64,000 nucleotides of DNA from Tuctoria greenei (lineage: Eukaryota; Streptophyta; Magnoliopsida; Poales; Poaceae), in the NCBI GenBank assembly GCA_036927565.1, contig JAYESD010000010.1, positions 116,094,866 to 116,158,865 on the forward strand, read 5' to 3'. A program made the translations under genes and the position numbers. This document shows, piece by piece, positions 35,469 to 45,780 of the stretch. The notes beneath the pieces are model-generated. The model saw nothing but the letters and a program-made list of their open reading frames with translations, made no database searches and was not told the origin of the DNA. Position 1 is the stretch's first letter. Each line of letters begins with the position of its first letter.

Positions 35469-36700
35469 ATGTCGAGGACTCGTAACCAGAGGAATGCCAA
35501 TGGTGAGGAGGAGAGCAATGAAGTACCTCAGAACAACCAGGGACCTGCCCAAAGATCTATCAACCTTGAGCAGCTATTGGCTATGCAGAACCATCTCATG
35601 CAGACCATGATATGAACTATGGGACAGCTGCAAGCTGGCAACAACAATCAGCGCCATATGCCGCCAACGCCACAACCCCCGCCACATCACAACTGGTTGC
35701 GAGAGTTTATGAGGACCAGGTCACCTACCTTTACTCAGGCCATAGACCCAATGGAAGCTGATGACTGGTTGAAGTCTGTTGAGAAGAAACTCGCTATTGT
35801 CCAGTGCAGCGACAAAAGAGAAGGTTCTTTTTGCCTCACACCAGTTGATGGGAGCTGCTGTAGATTGGTGGGAATCTTGATGCAATGCCCATGAAATTCA
35901 AGAGAGAATCACCTGGGCTGAATTCAAGGAGAACTTCTGATCTCACTATGTGCCAGAGGGAGTCATGATCCTGAGAAGATAAGAATTTGAAAACCTCGGG
36001 CAAGGAAGGATGAGTGTGAGTGAATACCTCAATAAATTCACTCAATTGTCTCGATATGCTCCAGAAGACATCAGCACTGATAGCAGGAAGCAATATCTGT
36101 TCATGAGGGGTCTTAACAACGAAATTCAGGTTCAATTGCTCAATGCTGACTATGCAAACTTCCATAAGTTGGTTGACAAGGCTATTGTGGTTGAGAACAA
36201 GATTCGGGAGATGGAGCTAGACCACAAGAGGAAGATGCCATATCAAGGACAGCCGCAAGGAAGCAATGCCCACCGTCGCTATGCGCCACCTGCTGCACCC
36301 TATTACAACCCATCTGCTGCTGCATATCGCTGTGCTTATCCACCGCGTCCGCAACAACCAATGCAGCCACGCCCACCCATGCAAGCACCTCGCTTACCTA
36401 TGCAGCCTGCGCCACACCCAAATGTGTCTGCTTATGCTCAAAATCAGCCTCGTCCTAACTTTGCTGGTGCCATAGGTGGAAAGACTTGCTATGCTTGTGG
36501 TCAAACAGGACATTTTTCAAATCAATGCCCAAGATCAGGTCAGGGTCAAATGAACAATGTTCCAAGGTGGAATCCAAGGCCCAGTGGGGGAGAAACTCAA
36601 AGCAACCATGGACCACAAAATTTCGCTCGTGGCAAGGTGAGCCATGTGTCTGCAGAAGAGGCTTAGCAAGCTGAGAATGTTGTGATTGGTATGTTTCTCG
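35469..36700 (+). pseudogene. Tekay-2 gag remnant
   Basis: Particle protein, about the same layout as Tekay-1 gag. The ATG at 35469 opens M-S-R-T-R-N-Q. A TGA at 35613-35615 interrupts the Gln-rich part. An added base in an A run near 35815 shifts the frame inside the core (after V-Q-C-S-D). The tract W-W-E-S is followed by a TGA near 35878. The second half (36010-36666) is open: capsid C-terminus, a long Pro/Gln-rich linker, and a CCHC knuckle (C-Y-A-C-G-Q-T-G-H-F-S-N-Q-C) at about 36487-36530. The TAG at 36664-36666 ends it, at a site where CAG would continue the frame. Confidence 0.82.
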
Positions 36701-38140
36701 CAACTCTAACCCTGCGGCTATATTATTTGATTCTGGAGCATCCCATTCATTCATCTCATCAAAGTATGTTGCAAAGCATAGCATGCCCATATCTTACCTG
36801 AAGTTTACTTTATTGGTAAAATCTGTTGGAGGAGAGACGAGGACAAATATAGTATGTCCAAAAGTAAGTATTTCCGTAAGGGGGTAGAATTCGTTGCCAA
36901 CCTTATAGTCTTGAATTTGCAAGGCTTGGACATCATACTTGGAATGGATTGGCTAAGGAAGCATAACGGAGTAATTATGTGTGCTACTCAAACAGTTCAA
37001 TTGATAAATGAAGAAAGAGTCAGTGTAGAGTTCAAGGCAGTTCAGCCGACGTCCGAGAAGGCAATGGTAAATCATGGAGAAGGAGTGACCTTGGAGGAGA
37101 TTCCAGTTGTTCGAGAGTACCTAGATGAGTTTCCTGAGGAATTGCCAGGTATGCCACCTGATCGTGACATCGAGTTTGTCATTGATTTAATACCTGGAAC
37201 TGCACCTATAGCAAAGAGGCCATATAGGATGCCTACTAAGGAACTAGCGGAGCTCAAGAAGCAAATTCAAGAGCAGCTAGAGAAGGGTTTTATATGCCCA
37301 ATTTCGTCGCCATGGGGAGCACCAGTGCTCTTCGTAGATAAGAAGGATGGGTCCTAAAGAATGTGTGTGGATTAACGGTCTCTCAATAAGGTGACAATTA
37401 AGAATGAGTACACTCTGCCACGTATTGAAGATCTATTCGACCAGATGAAGGGAGCCAAAATATTCTCTAAGATTGATCTTCGGTTGGGATACTTCCAAAT
37501 AAAGATTAGACCATCAGACATACCTAAAACAGCTTTTAGGACACGGTATGGATCCTATGAGTACATGGTCATGTCATTTGGATTGACTAATGCACTCACA
37601 TACTTCATGTATCTTATGAACAAGGTTTTCATGGAGTACTTGGATAATTTCATGGTAGTGTTCATCGATGACATCATGATCTACTTGAAAAGTGAAAAAG
37701 AGCATGAAAAGCATTTAAGGTTGACATTGCAGAAATCGTGAGAGCATCAGTTGTATGCCAAGTTCAACGAGTGCCAATTCTGGTTGAGGGAGATATCATT
37801 CCTTGGTCATATCATTTCTAGAGGAGGAGTGTCAGTCGACCAAGGAAAGGTTAGGGACGTGCTAAAGTGGGGACTGCCATAGAATGTGAAGGAGATAAGG
37901 AGTTTTCTTGGAATGGCTGGATACTACCGTCGGTTCATCAAGGACTTTTCCAAGATAGTGAAGCCCATGACTGAGCTGTTAATGAAGGAGAAGCCTTTCA
38001 AGTGGACTCAAGCTTGTCAAGACAACTTTGAGGAGCTAAAGAAAAGGTTAACAACAACACCTATGTTGGTATTGCCAGATGTGAGCAAGAGCTTCGACAT
38101 CTACTGTGATGCTTCAAGACAAGGACTTGGATGTGTATAG
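36667..38140 (+). pseudogene. Tekay-2 protease and reverse transcriptase
   Basis: Protease: D-S-G-A-S-H-S-F at about 36730-36753, after a frameshift near 36700, and a further shift near 36880. The protease tail and RT N-terminus read openly at 36854-37357 (G-M-D-W-L-R-K-H-N-G-V, then A-P-I-A-K-R-P-Y-R-M and S-P-W-G-A-P-V). RT palm: 37391-37741, with F-S-K-I-D-L-R near 37462 and V-V-F-I-D-D-I-M-I-Y at about 37657-37685 (catalytic Asp pair). Stops at about 37355, 37374, 37739 and 37880 break it. The connection domain and start of RNase H are at 37886-38140 (F-D-I-Y-C-D-A-S). Confidence 0.83.
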
Positions 38141-39990
38141 ATGCAAGAAGGTTGAGTAGTAGATTATGCATCTAGGCAGTTAAAGAAACATGAGCAAAAC
38201 TATGCTATGCATGATCTTGAACTCGCAACCGTAGTGCATGCATTGAAGATTTGGAGACATTAAGATCTTGAGATGTGAGATCTATACGTATCATAATAGT
38301 CTCAAGTACATATTCACTCAGACAGATCTGAATTTAAGGCAATGAAGGTGGTTGGAACTCATTAAGGACTATGATGTGGGAATCAACTATCATCCAGGGA
38401 AAGCTGACGTAGTGGCTGATGCCTTCAGTCGAAAAGGTGCAAGCCACCAGCTCACCGTTAGGAAATTGCCACCTAGGCTATGCAAGGAGTTCGAACGGTT
38501 AAATCTTGGATTTGTAAATGATATGGGAGCGATGATAGTGAATCCAACCCTGGAACAAGAAATTCAAGAGGGACAGGAAATCCAGGAAATCAAAGAACGG
38601 ACCCAAGAAGGGAGAGAATTCAGATTTGATGAGGATGACCAAGGTACTCTATGGCTTGGAAAACGGATTGTTGTGCCTAATGAGAAGCGTCTCTGAGAAT
38701 TGATATTAAAGGAGGCACATGACTCACTTTACTCTATCCATCCTGGTTGTACAAAGATATACAAGAACCTGAAGACGTACTACTTGTTGGATGGTATGAA
38801 AGGGGACATAGCTAAATATGTGGCATTGTGTGATGTATGTCAATGAGTCAAAGATGAACATCAAAGGCCAGCTAGATTATTACAACCATTAAAGATTCCA
38901 GAATGGAAGTGGGAAGAGGTTGGTATAGATTTCATAGTTGGTTTGCCTCGCACTTCAGCAGGTTATGACTCAATATGGGTTATCGTGGATCGATTGACCA
39001 AATGAGCTCATTTTATTCCTGTCAAGACTACTTATAGTGGAGCGAAGCAGAACTGCATATGGGAAGAATAGTGTGTTTACACGTTGTGCCCAAGAAAATA
39101 GTGTCTGATAGAGGTTCCCAGTTTACCTTGAGGTTCTGGCAGAAGCAACACGAATCGATGGGAACTCAGTTGGATTTCAGTTCTGCATATCACCCTTAGA
39201 CGGATGGACAGATGGAGAGGACAAAACAGATACTGGAGGATATGATGAGAGCTTGTGCACTAAAGTATGGAGGATGTTGGGACACAAGTCTGCCATATGC
39301 TGAATTTTCCTACAACAACAGTTATCAAGTAAGCTTGAAGATGTCACCATATGAAGCCTTGTATGGGAGAAAGTGTAGAACACCCTTGTTTTGGAATGAG
39401 ACAAGGGAAACTCAAGTATTTGGACCTGATGTGATCTAAGAAGCCGAAAAGCAAGTGCGGACCATCCGCGAGAACTTAAGGGCTGCTCAGTCAAGACAAA
39501 AAGATTATGCAGATAATAGACGAAGGAGCTTATCTTTTGAGGTGGGAGACTTCTTATACCTCAAAGTATCACCTATGAGAGGTCACAAGCAGTTTAATGT
39601 CAAAGGCAAGTTGGCACCCCGCTATATTGGACCATTAAAGATTTTGGACAAACGGAGATAAGTAGCCTATAAGTTGGAGATGCCAACACATCTTTCCGAG
39701 GTTCATGATATGTTTCATGTTTCTATAATCAAAAAGGGCTTGAGAGTTCTGGAGGAGCAAGTACCAATGGAAGAATTGGAGCTTGAGGAGGATTTGACTT
39801 ATGCTGAGCAACCTGTCAAAATTTGGGACATCAAGGAGAGGGTCAAAAGGAATAGGGTGATTCGATGGTGTAAAGTGCAATGGAAGCATCATACAGAATC
39901 GGAAGAACCTTGAAGCGAGAAGATGATCTCAAGAAGGAATTTCCCTATCTTTTTCCTTTTGCGTTGAATCTCGAGGGCGAGATTCACTTT
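38141..39990 (+). pseudogene. Tekay-2 RNase H end, integrase and chromodomain
   Basis: The RNase H tail (V-V-A-D-A-F-S-R-K near 38410) is in an open stretch at 38352-38696. Integrase: zinc-binding part 38700-38860 with stops, core near 38920-39190 (D-F-I-V-G-L near 38928, V-S-D-R-G-S-Q-F near 39100, T-D-G-Q near 39199), C-terminal part 39212-39661 (F-E-V-G-D-F and K-L-A-P-R-Y-I-G). Chromodomain: V-Q-W-K-H-H-T-E-S-E near 39870-39905, with its final motif in another frame. Several TGA or TAG codons replace Gln, Arg or Trp positions, and a few indels are present. Confidence 0.82.
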
Positions 39991-40003
39991 AAGGGGGTAG
40001 GTT
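39991..40003 (+). other. Tekay-2 polypurine tract
   Basis: AAGGGGGTAGGTT directly before the 3' LTR. Confidence 0.8.
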
Positions 40004-40819
40004 TGTAACATCCTCATTTGTATACATAATGCATTGCATACATCCTCATACCTATTTAACATTAAGCCATGTAAAAAGAAACAAGATTAAGATGAATTTA
40101 GGCTTAATTTGGAAGTTTCAGTCTGCCAGGGTACATACTTGTCCGGCCTTGTATCCGGACTAGTCCGGTGTCCCTATTCCCTTCAAAAAATTCAGATTCT
40201 TCAGAATCCAGACTTGTCCAACACAATGCAGGGACTAGTCCATTTTTGGTTCTGATGTTCTTTCGGACTTGTCCGATTTCGAGCGGACTAGTCCGAGTAT
40301 GTCTAAATTTCAATCCATTCTAGTCACCCCGGACTTGTCCGGCCATTTAAACCGAATTTGTCCAATTTCACCTCTGTTCCACAACGGACATGTCCGGTCC
40401 CCATTGCAGACTAGTCCACCCTTCGGAAACCAACTCGAATTCTTTTATTTTGTCCATGATTTCTTTTTGGGTAATTGCCAAATTCGGGCCCAAGGACTTC
40501 GTGCCCAACCCCAAAGGAGCCCAATTGGGACCCACCTTGGCCCCTACTTGTCCGCCATCGAATTCCACTAGGAATCCACCCCAAAACCCTAACCTCTCCA
40601 CCCTATATAAACAACCCAATAACACCTCACCTCTGCATCAAGTTGAAAACCCTTGCTGCCACTTTCGCATTGTGCCGTCGTCAAGATCAAGTCCAGAATC
40701 AAGGAGGAAGAGTGGAACACGAAGAAGGACCAGTAAAGATCAATCTTCATTGATTCCTTGACAATTGACGTTCTTCAACTCAAGTTCTTCATCAACTCCT
40801 CTCCATCAAGCCCTAATTG
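40004..40819 (+). repeat. Tekay-2 3' LTR, truncated by CACTA
   Basis: Collinear with 31110-31928 of the 5' LTR, including the palindrome cluster and TATA box. It stops exactly where the CACTGCAAGG terminus starts. The remaining LTR is not found to the right within the window. Confidence 0.85.
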
Positions 40820-42190
40820 CACTGCAAGGATTCTGGTTTATCGCAATGAAACAATTCGTCGCAATAGGTCGTTTTTCGTCGCAATAGGTCCCTGTTGCAA
40901 CTAAAAAGAGCGTGGCAATAGTTTTTTTGAATCGTTGTAATAAATCCCGTGGTGATAGGTTATTGCGACGCCTTGACATCCATGGCAAATAATATGGTAT
41001 TGCAATGATTTCACATCAGTGGCAAATAGGACGCTATTGCAACGATTTCACGTATTGCAATGATTTAACGTATTGCAACAAATAGTACGTTACTGCAACG
41101 AGTTCACGACCGTGGCAAATAGTACGGTATTGCAACAATTTCATATTCATGGCAAATAGTATGTTATTACAATGATTTAGCATATTGCGACAATTTAACG
41201 TATTGCAACGATTTCACATTCATGGTAATTGTATGTAGTTGCAACGATTTCATAGTCGTGGCAATAGTACGGTATTGCAACAATTTCACATTCATGGCAA
41301 ATAGTATGCTATTGCAACGATTTAGCGTATTGCGACAATTTAACGTATTGCAACGAATAGCATGGTATTGCAACGATTTCATATTCGTGGTAATAGTATG
41401 TGATTGCAACGATTTCTCATTCGTGGTAAATACTACAGTATTGCAACGATTTTCACAACCGTGGCAAATAGTACAGTATTGCAACGATTTATGGTATTGC
41501 AACGATTTAATGTATTGCAATGAATATTACGTATTGCAACGATTTCACATTCGTGGCAAATAGTATGGTACTGCAACGATGTCACAGCCGTGGCAAATAG
41601 TAAGGTACTACGCCGTCATACCTTATGTGGCAAATAGTATGTTATTGCAATTAGTGCACAAACGTGGTGAATTGTAGTGTATTGCAATAATTTCAGATCC
41701 ATGGGAAATAGAATGATATTGCAACGATTTCACATCTGTGGCGAATAGGTTGGTATTCCAACAATTTCTTATCTTTGGCAACAGGTTCGTAATACAACGT
41801 TTCCTGATTTGTGGCAATAGGTTTCTAATGCAAATTTTTCTGATCTGTAGTAATAGGTTCGTAATGTTGCATTTTCTGATCTGTGGCAGTACGGTTGTAA
41901 TGCAACATTAAATGATTTGTGGTGATAGAGCTGTAATGCAACATTTTCTCATCTGTGGAAATAGTGTTGTAATGCAACATTTTCTGCGTGATGGCAATAG
42001 CAGTCTAGTGAAATGTTTTTTGAGTCGTGGCCAAATGTTTATACTGCAATGTTTTGTAATTTGTGGCAATAGCTTCCTACTGCAACAATTTATCATTCGT
42101 GACAAGAAATTGGTAATGCCACATTTTATAATTAGCGGCAGTAGAATCCTAATGCACCAAGTTTGAAAATTAGTGGCAACAGAATCACGA
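40820..42190. repeat. CACTA subterminal repeat array
   Basis: More than twenty copies of TATTGCAACGATTT-like motifs, many alternating with CGTGGCAAATAGTA-like motifs, from about 40950 to 41760. A variant form (TAATGCAACATTTT with TGTGGCAATAG) continues to 42190. In En/Spm such repeats bind the element-encoded TNPA-type protein. Confidence 0.8.
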
Positions 42191-42240
42191 GTTTAACAAT
42201 AAACATCCATCAATTGATATTGCAACATGCATAACAACAC

Positions 42241-43795
42241 TCAAGTATTACATTGTTCACGACTTGTTTGCATGTAATTTTGCCTAAGCTGACCGGGACT
42301 AATTGTTGCAGTAGGTGGCTTTTGGCGGTTCCTTTGGTAGACCTTTTGTGGAGTGGTCTCTATCATTATTTTGTGCATTTCAGCCATTGAGACGCGCATG
42401 TCCTGCATTTCCTTAGCTGTCAGTTCATGATCAGCTACTATCTGACCTTGTAAGTTCTGGACTTGAACGTTTAACTCTTCATTCTTCTGGTTTATGCAGT
42501 CCATCTTGGTGCTTAAGCTATGATTCCTTCCTTCCAACTCCTGCACTTTGTGATTGAGGCCTGCATTTCTATCTTCTAAGTTTCGAACTTGCTTGTTGAG
42601 GTGTTCAGGCATCTGGATACGCATACACTCACGTTCAGGACCAATTGGGTTAGCAATATAACCACGCCCCCGAACATGTGATCCTCCACAACCGATTGAG
42701 GATCTATAACAACGCTGGAAGATGTGGTTTTTCTCCTCATTTGGAATTGGGCCTCCCTGCTCACCTTCCATGTCGTCCACTTGGGCACGTGCCTGGATCT
42801 ATATACAAAAATAAAAGTCACAGGTAAATTGCAAATATTTATTTAATTGAGGATTGTTTTAAGTGTTACTCACATGTACAACTTTTGCCAGCTTGTTTGC
42901 CCAGTCATCGTTCTCCAACAAATGGCTTGCCTCCCACAGTTGTATGTCATCAGGTTCTTCTCCGGTCTCTGGGTCTCGCTACATAAAATAAGTAAAATTC
43001 AACATGTCGACATACATATTGTTTGCAGCGCAAAGTAAAAGCGTGATTTATTTTTCATACCTTCTCGTAACTAAGTTGGGTGTAGGATTTGGAGCCAAGC
43101 AAGTGACTCGTCTTTTGTCTTCTTTGATTTTTAAAATTGGTCCTGCTTATTGACTATAATAATTTTAAGAATTAATTTCACGAATGAATGTAAATCGAAT
43201 AGTTTTTGTATGATGCGAAGCTATTAAAAAGTTAGCTGACCTTGAATCGCTCAGACCCAAAATATTTTATTAGGTGCAACCACTCGAACGTCGTTACGTC
43301 AGTCGACTTGTTTCGTATACGTTCTTCATCGGTAGAATAACTCTTATAGGTGGCATGCAAAGTCGAGTGCCACCCCTTGTAGCGTTCACCAGCAATTTTT
43401 AAATTTTTTCTTGTGCTCTCCGGTGTGTCCTCCATGTCCAAGGAATCCTGTACATTGTATAACAAGTTGCTGTAAATGTACAAGATGGAGATTGCAAGAA
43501 AAAAAATACTTGTGTGGGGGTGTGACAACACTAACCAGAATGTCTCGTACTATATCTCTCTTGTTACTATGGCCAACCTCTGCCCACTTCCTTGCACCGC
43601 TGAGGGATTCATGTCTTTTTGTAAACATAACCACATCATTGACAAAGTGCCATTGGTTAATACCAACCGCAGCACCCAACCTAGTGGAGAACTGAATTGG
43701 TAGCTTCACATGCTCGGTTCTACTAACTTGGGATGCATAGCGCATTATGGCAACCTTAAGTCCTTTAGCCATACTTCTTCCAAACTTCTTTCCTT
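42241..43795 (-). CDS. CACTA accessory protein, spliced, Transposase_24-like (5' partial)
   Basis: Five exons can be read on the minus strand with GT-AG introns: 43536-43795, 43241-43447, 43061-43153, 42874-42978 and 42241-42798. Introns are 75-88 bp and every junction is in phase 0, giving an open product of about 400 residues after the Met at 43772, ending in a stop at 42241. The first exons carry a pattern I recognise from plant Ptta/En/Spm transposases (PF03004): a W-H-S-T-L-H-A-T-Y stretch, F-G-S-E-R-F-K, then H-L-L-G-S-K-S-Y. The last exon encodes a long coiled coil (about 42660-42380) and a basic tail. The role, by family, would be binding of the element's subterminal repeats in the nucleus. 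An acceptor-like AACAG at 43796-43800 implies a missing upstream exon. Splicing is predicted by eye. Confidence 0.7.
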
Positions 43796-43884
43796 CTGTT
43801 ACGTTAACTCAAACGATAAACAATTAAAGCAAACTACCGCCTGACCAAGTTTAGTATCATCTACAAATAAATTCATAATTAAAA

Positions 43885-45486
43885 ACAGACCACAAGAGAT
43901 TATGTTTTTCGGAGGGGCAGAAGCTACATTCAGATTTGCAAAGAAGAGCAATGGCTAAAATCATGGGTCTTAATTTCAGAATTGTCTATAGAAGAGGGAA
44001 AGAGAATATAGTTGCTGATGCTTTGTCTAGGGTGGGACATATTATGGCTGTAGAAGCTGTATCTGTAGTAAAACCTTTGTGGCTGCAGGAGGTCATCAAT
44101 TCTTATTCAAATGATGTAGAGGCTCAGGCTTTGTTAGCTAAATTGACCTGTCCAGCCCTGATGAGGAGGGATACTCATTGAGCAAAGGAATTATCAAGAG
44201 AGGTGCTCAGATTTATATTGGTAACAATTCTGCCTTAAAATCTAAGTTGTTATATGTGTTTCATAGCAGTGCAGTGGGTGGCCATTCTGGTATTCAGGCT
44301 TCATATCACAGAATCAAGAAAGTCTTTTACTCGAAGGGTTTGAAACAAAATGTGCAAGAATTTGTACAGCAATGTGGCATTTGTCAACAGGCAAAGGTGG
44401 AGAGAATTCATTCTCCTAGATTATTACAGCCTTTACCTATACCAAAAGGGGCCTGGCAGGACATTACTCTAGACTTCATAGAAGGTCTTCCTAAATCTGA
44501 GAGCTGTGACACTATCTTAGTAGTGGTGGATCGTTTCTCTAAGTATGCTCATTTTATTCCTTTGAGACATCCTTTTACAGCCTTGCAGGTAGCTAAATTA
44601 CTGCTAGACACTGTGGTCAGGCTTCATGGGATGCCTTCTTCTATGGTGTCTGATAGAGACAGGGTGTTTACAAGCCATGTATGGAAGCAATTGTTCTCCT
44701 TAATGAATATAAAGCTGTTACTGAGCACATCTTATCACCCACAAACTGATGGACAATCTGAGAGAGTAAATAAGTGTTTAGAACAATACCTGAGATGTGC
44801 TACTCATTCTGCTCCTCACAAATGAAAATCTTGGTTGCCTTTGGCTGAGTATTGGTACAACAGCTCCTTCCATACTTCTCTAGGCTGCTCCCCATTCAAG
44901 GCTTTATATGGTTATGATCCTCCACTTGCAACAGTCCCAGTTCCCTCATAAGATACAGGGATAGATGTGTCACAAATCTTATGTGACAGAGCAGTGCAAT
45001 TGGACATACTCAAACAACATCTAGCTACTGCTCAGAACCGCATCAAGCAAAAGGCAGATAAACTGAGGACTGACATAGAATTCCAAGTTGGGGAATTTGT
45101 GCTACTCAAGCTACAACCATATGCAGTCATCTGTCGTGAATAGGCCCTACCCTAAGATGGCCTTCAAGTATTTTGGCCCTTACAAGATACTGCGCAGAAT
45201 TGGGAAGGTGGCTTATGAGCTAGGATTACCTGAAGACTCCAAGATCCATCCAGTGTTCCACGTCTCGCAATTGAAGCCATTCCTGCCATGCTATTCCCCA
45301 ATCTTTGCAACACCACCTAATCTTGCGTTGACTCGTAAAGAAGGGAAACAAAGCCATTACTCAAGTGCGAGTCAAATGGGAGAAGTTGGCGGAAGAGATG
45401 GTGACCTGGGAAGATTGGGAGACACTCACGGCGAGATTCCCTGACGTCCGTGCTTGGGGACAAGCACTCTCTAGAGCGGGGGGAGG
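43885..45486 (+). pseudogene. Reina-like chromovirus pol fragment
   Basis: Begins inside RNase H (T-D-H-K at about 43886-43900, later V-A-D-A-L-S-R at about 44010) without any upstream gag or RT, so it is 5' truncated. Integrase: C-G-I-C-Q-Q-A-K near 44370, L-D-F-I-E-G-L-P near 44470, V-S-D-R-D near 44646, and H-P-Q-T-D-G-Q-S-E-R near 44738 (all three acidic residues present). A TGA at 44823-44825 stands where Trp is usual (K-W-K-S-W-L-P). A TAA lies near 44949, and a frameshift occurs near 45130. The C-terminal part (45088-45444) leads to a chromodomain in another frame (V-K-W-E-K-L to T-W-E-D-W-E-T-L near 45372-45435). The motifs resemble the Reina lineage, by memory. Confidence 0.8.
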
Positions 45487-45780
45487 TGTGACGGCGGCGA
45501 CGACCTAGGGTTGAGGTGAGTCGGCGGAGATCGACTGAGTAGCAAAGAGTATGTGTGTGTCCGATGTGAGTGAACTGACCGGTGGGTCATGAGTCCAAGG
45601 AACCTGCCGAGTGGATCCGGGGGTATGCCCCTGCTGGCTATGTAAGCTGCTACGGCAAACAGAAAGGGATCAAAAAAACAAACTCGTAACAGAAAGTGGT
45701 TGTGCTGCTCTCGTGCCGCCTTCCCATCGCTCCGCCGCTGCTCGACACCGACGACTTGACGCGTTCACGACACGGTAGTG
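45487..45780 (+). repeat. Reina-like 3' LTR (right end uncertain)
   Basis: TGTGACGGCGGCG begins right after the purine tract AGCGGGGGGAGG (45475-45486). A TTCACGACA near 45764-45772 could be its end. Reina LTRs are short, which fits, but no second copy is present for comparison. Confidence 0.5.

Larger units (their letters stand above)
31110..40819 (+). mobile_element. Tekay-2: Ty3/gypsy chromovirus with extra 5' ORF
   Basis: Complete 5' LTR (31110-33873), initiator-Met primer site, an additional ORF (34155-35168), gag, protease, RT/RNase H, integrase, chromodomain, polypurine tract and the first 816 bp of the 3' LTR (from 40004). It is related to Tekay-1 throughout gag-pol and in LTR architecture but belongs to another family: its LTR is longer (2.76 kb) and its leader holds an ORF that Tekay-1 lacks. 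The 3' LTR ends at a CACTA terminus at 40820, and its other 1.9 kb is absent. The left target site would be ATGCG (31105-31109), with the partner not visible. Confidence 0.88.
40820..43884 (-). mobile_element. CACTA (En/Spm) transposon, one end and part of its gene
   Basis: Starts CACTGCAAGG at 40820 inside the Tekay-2 LTR. This agrees with CACTA ends, although CACTAC is the usual start. A dense array of short subterminal repeats (to about 42190) follows, then a spliced minus-strand gene with a Transposase_24-like region. No opposite terminus (CTTGCAGTG type) is seen before the Reina-like sequence at 43885, so the element is truncated or interrupted there. CACTA elements make a 3-bp duplication; the left copy would be TTG (40817-40819). 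Confidence 0.75.

Noticed and set aside
43411..43703. Plus-strand ORFs opposite the CACTA gene
   Set aside because: They cross the predicted intron and are antisense to the coherent exon chain; no motif.
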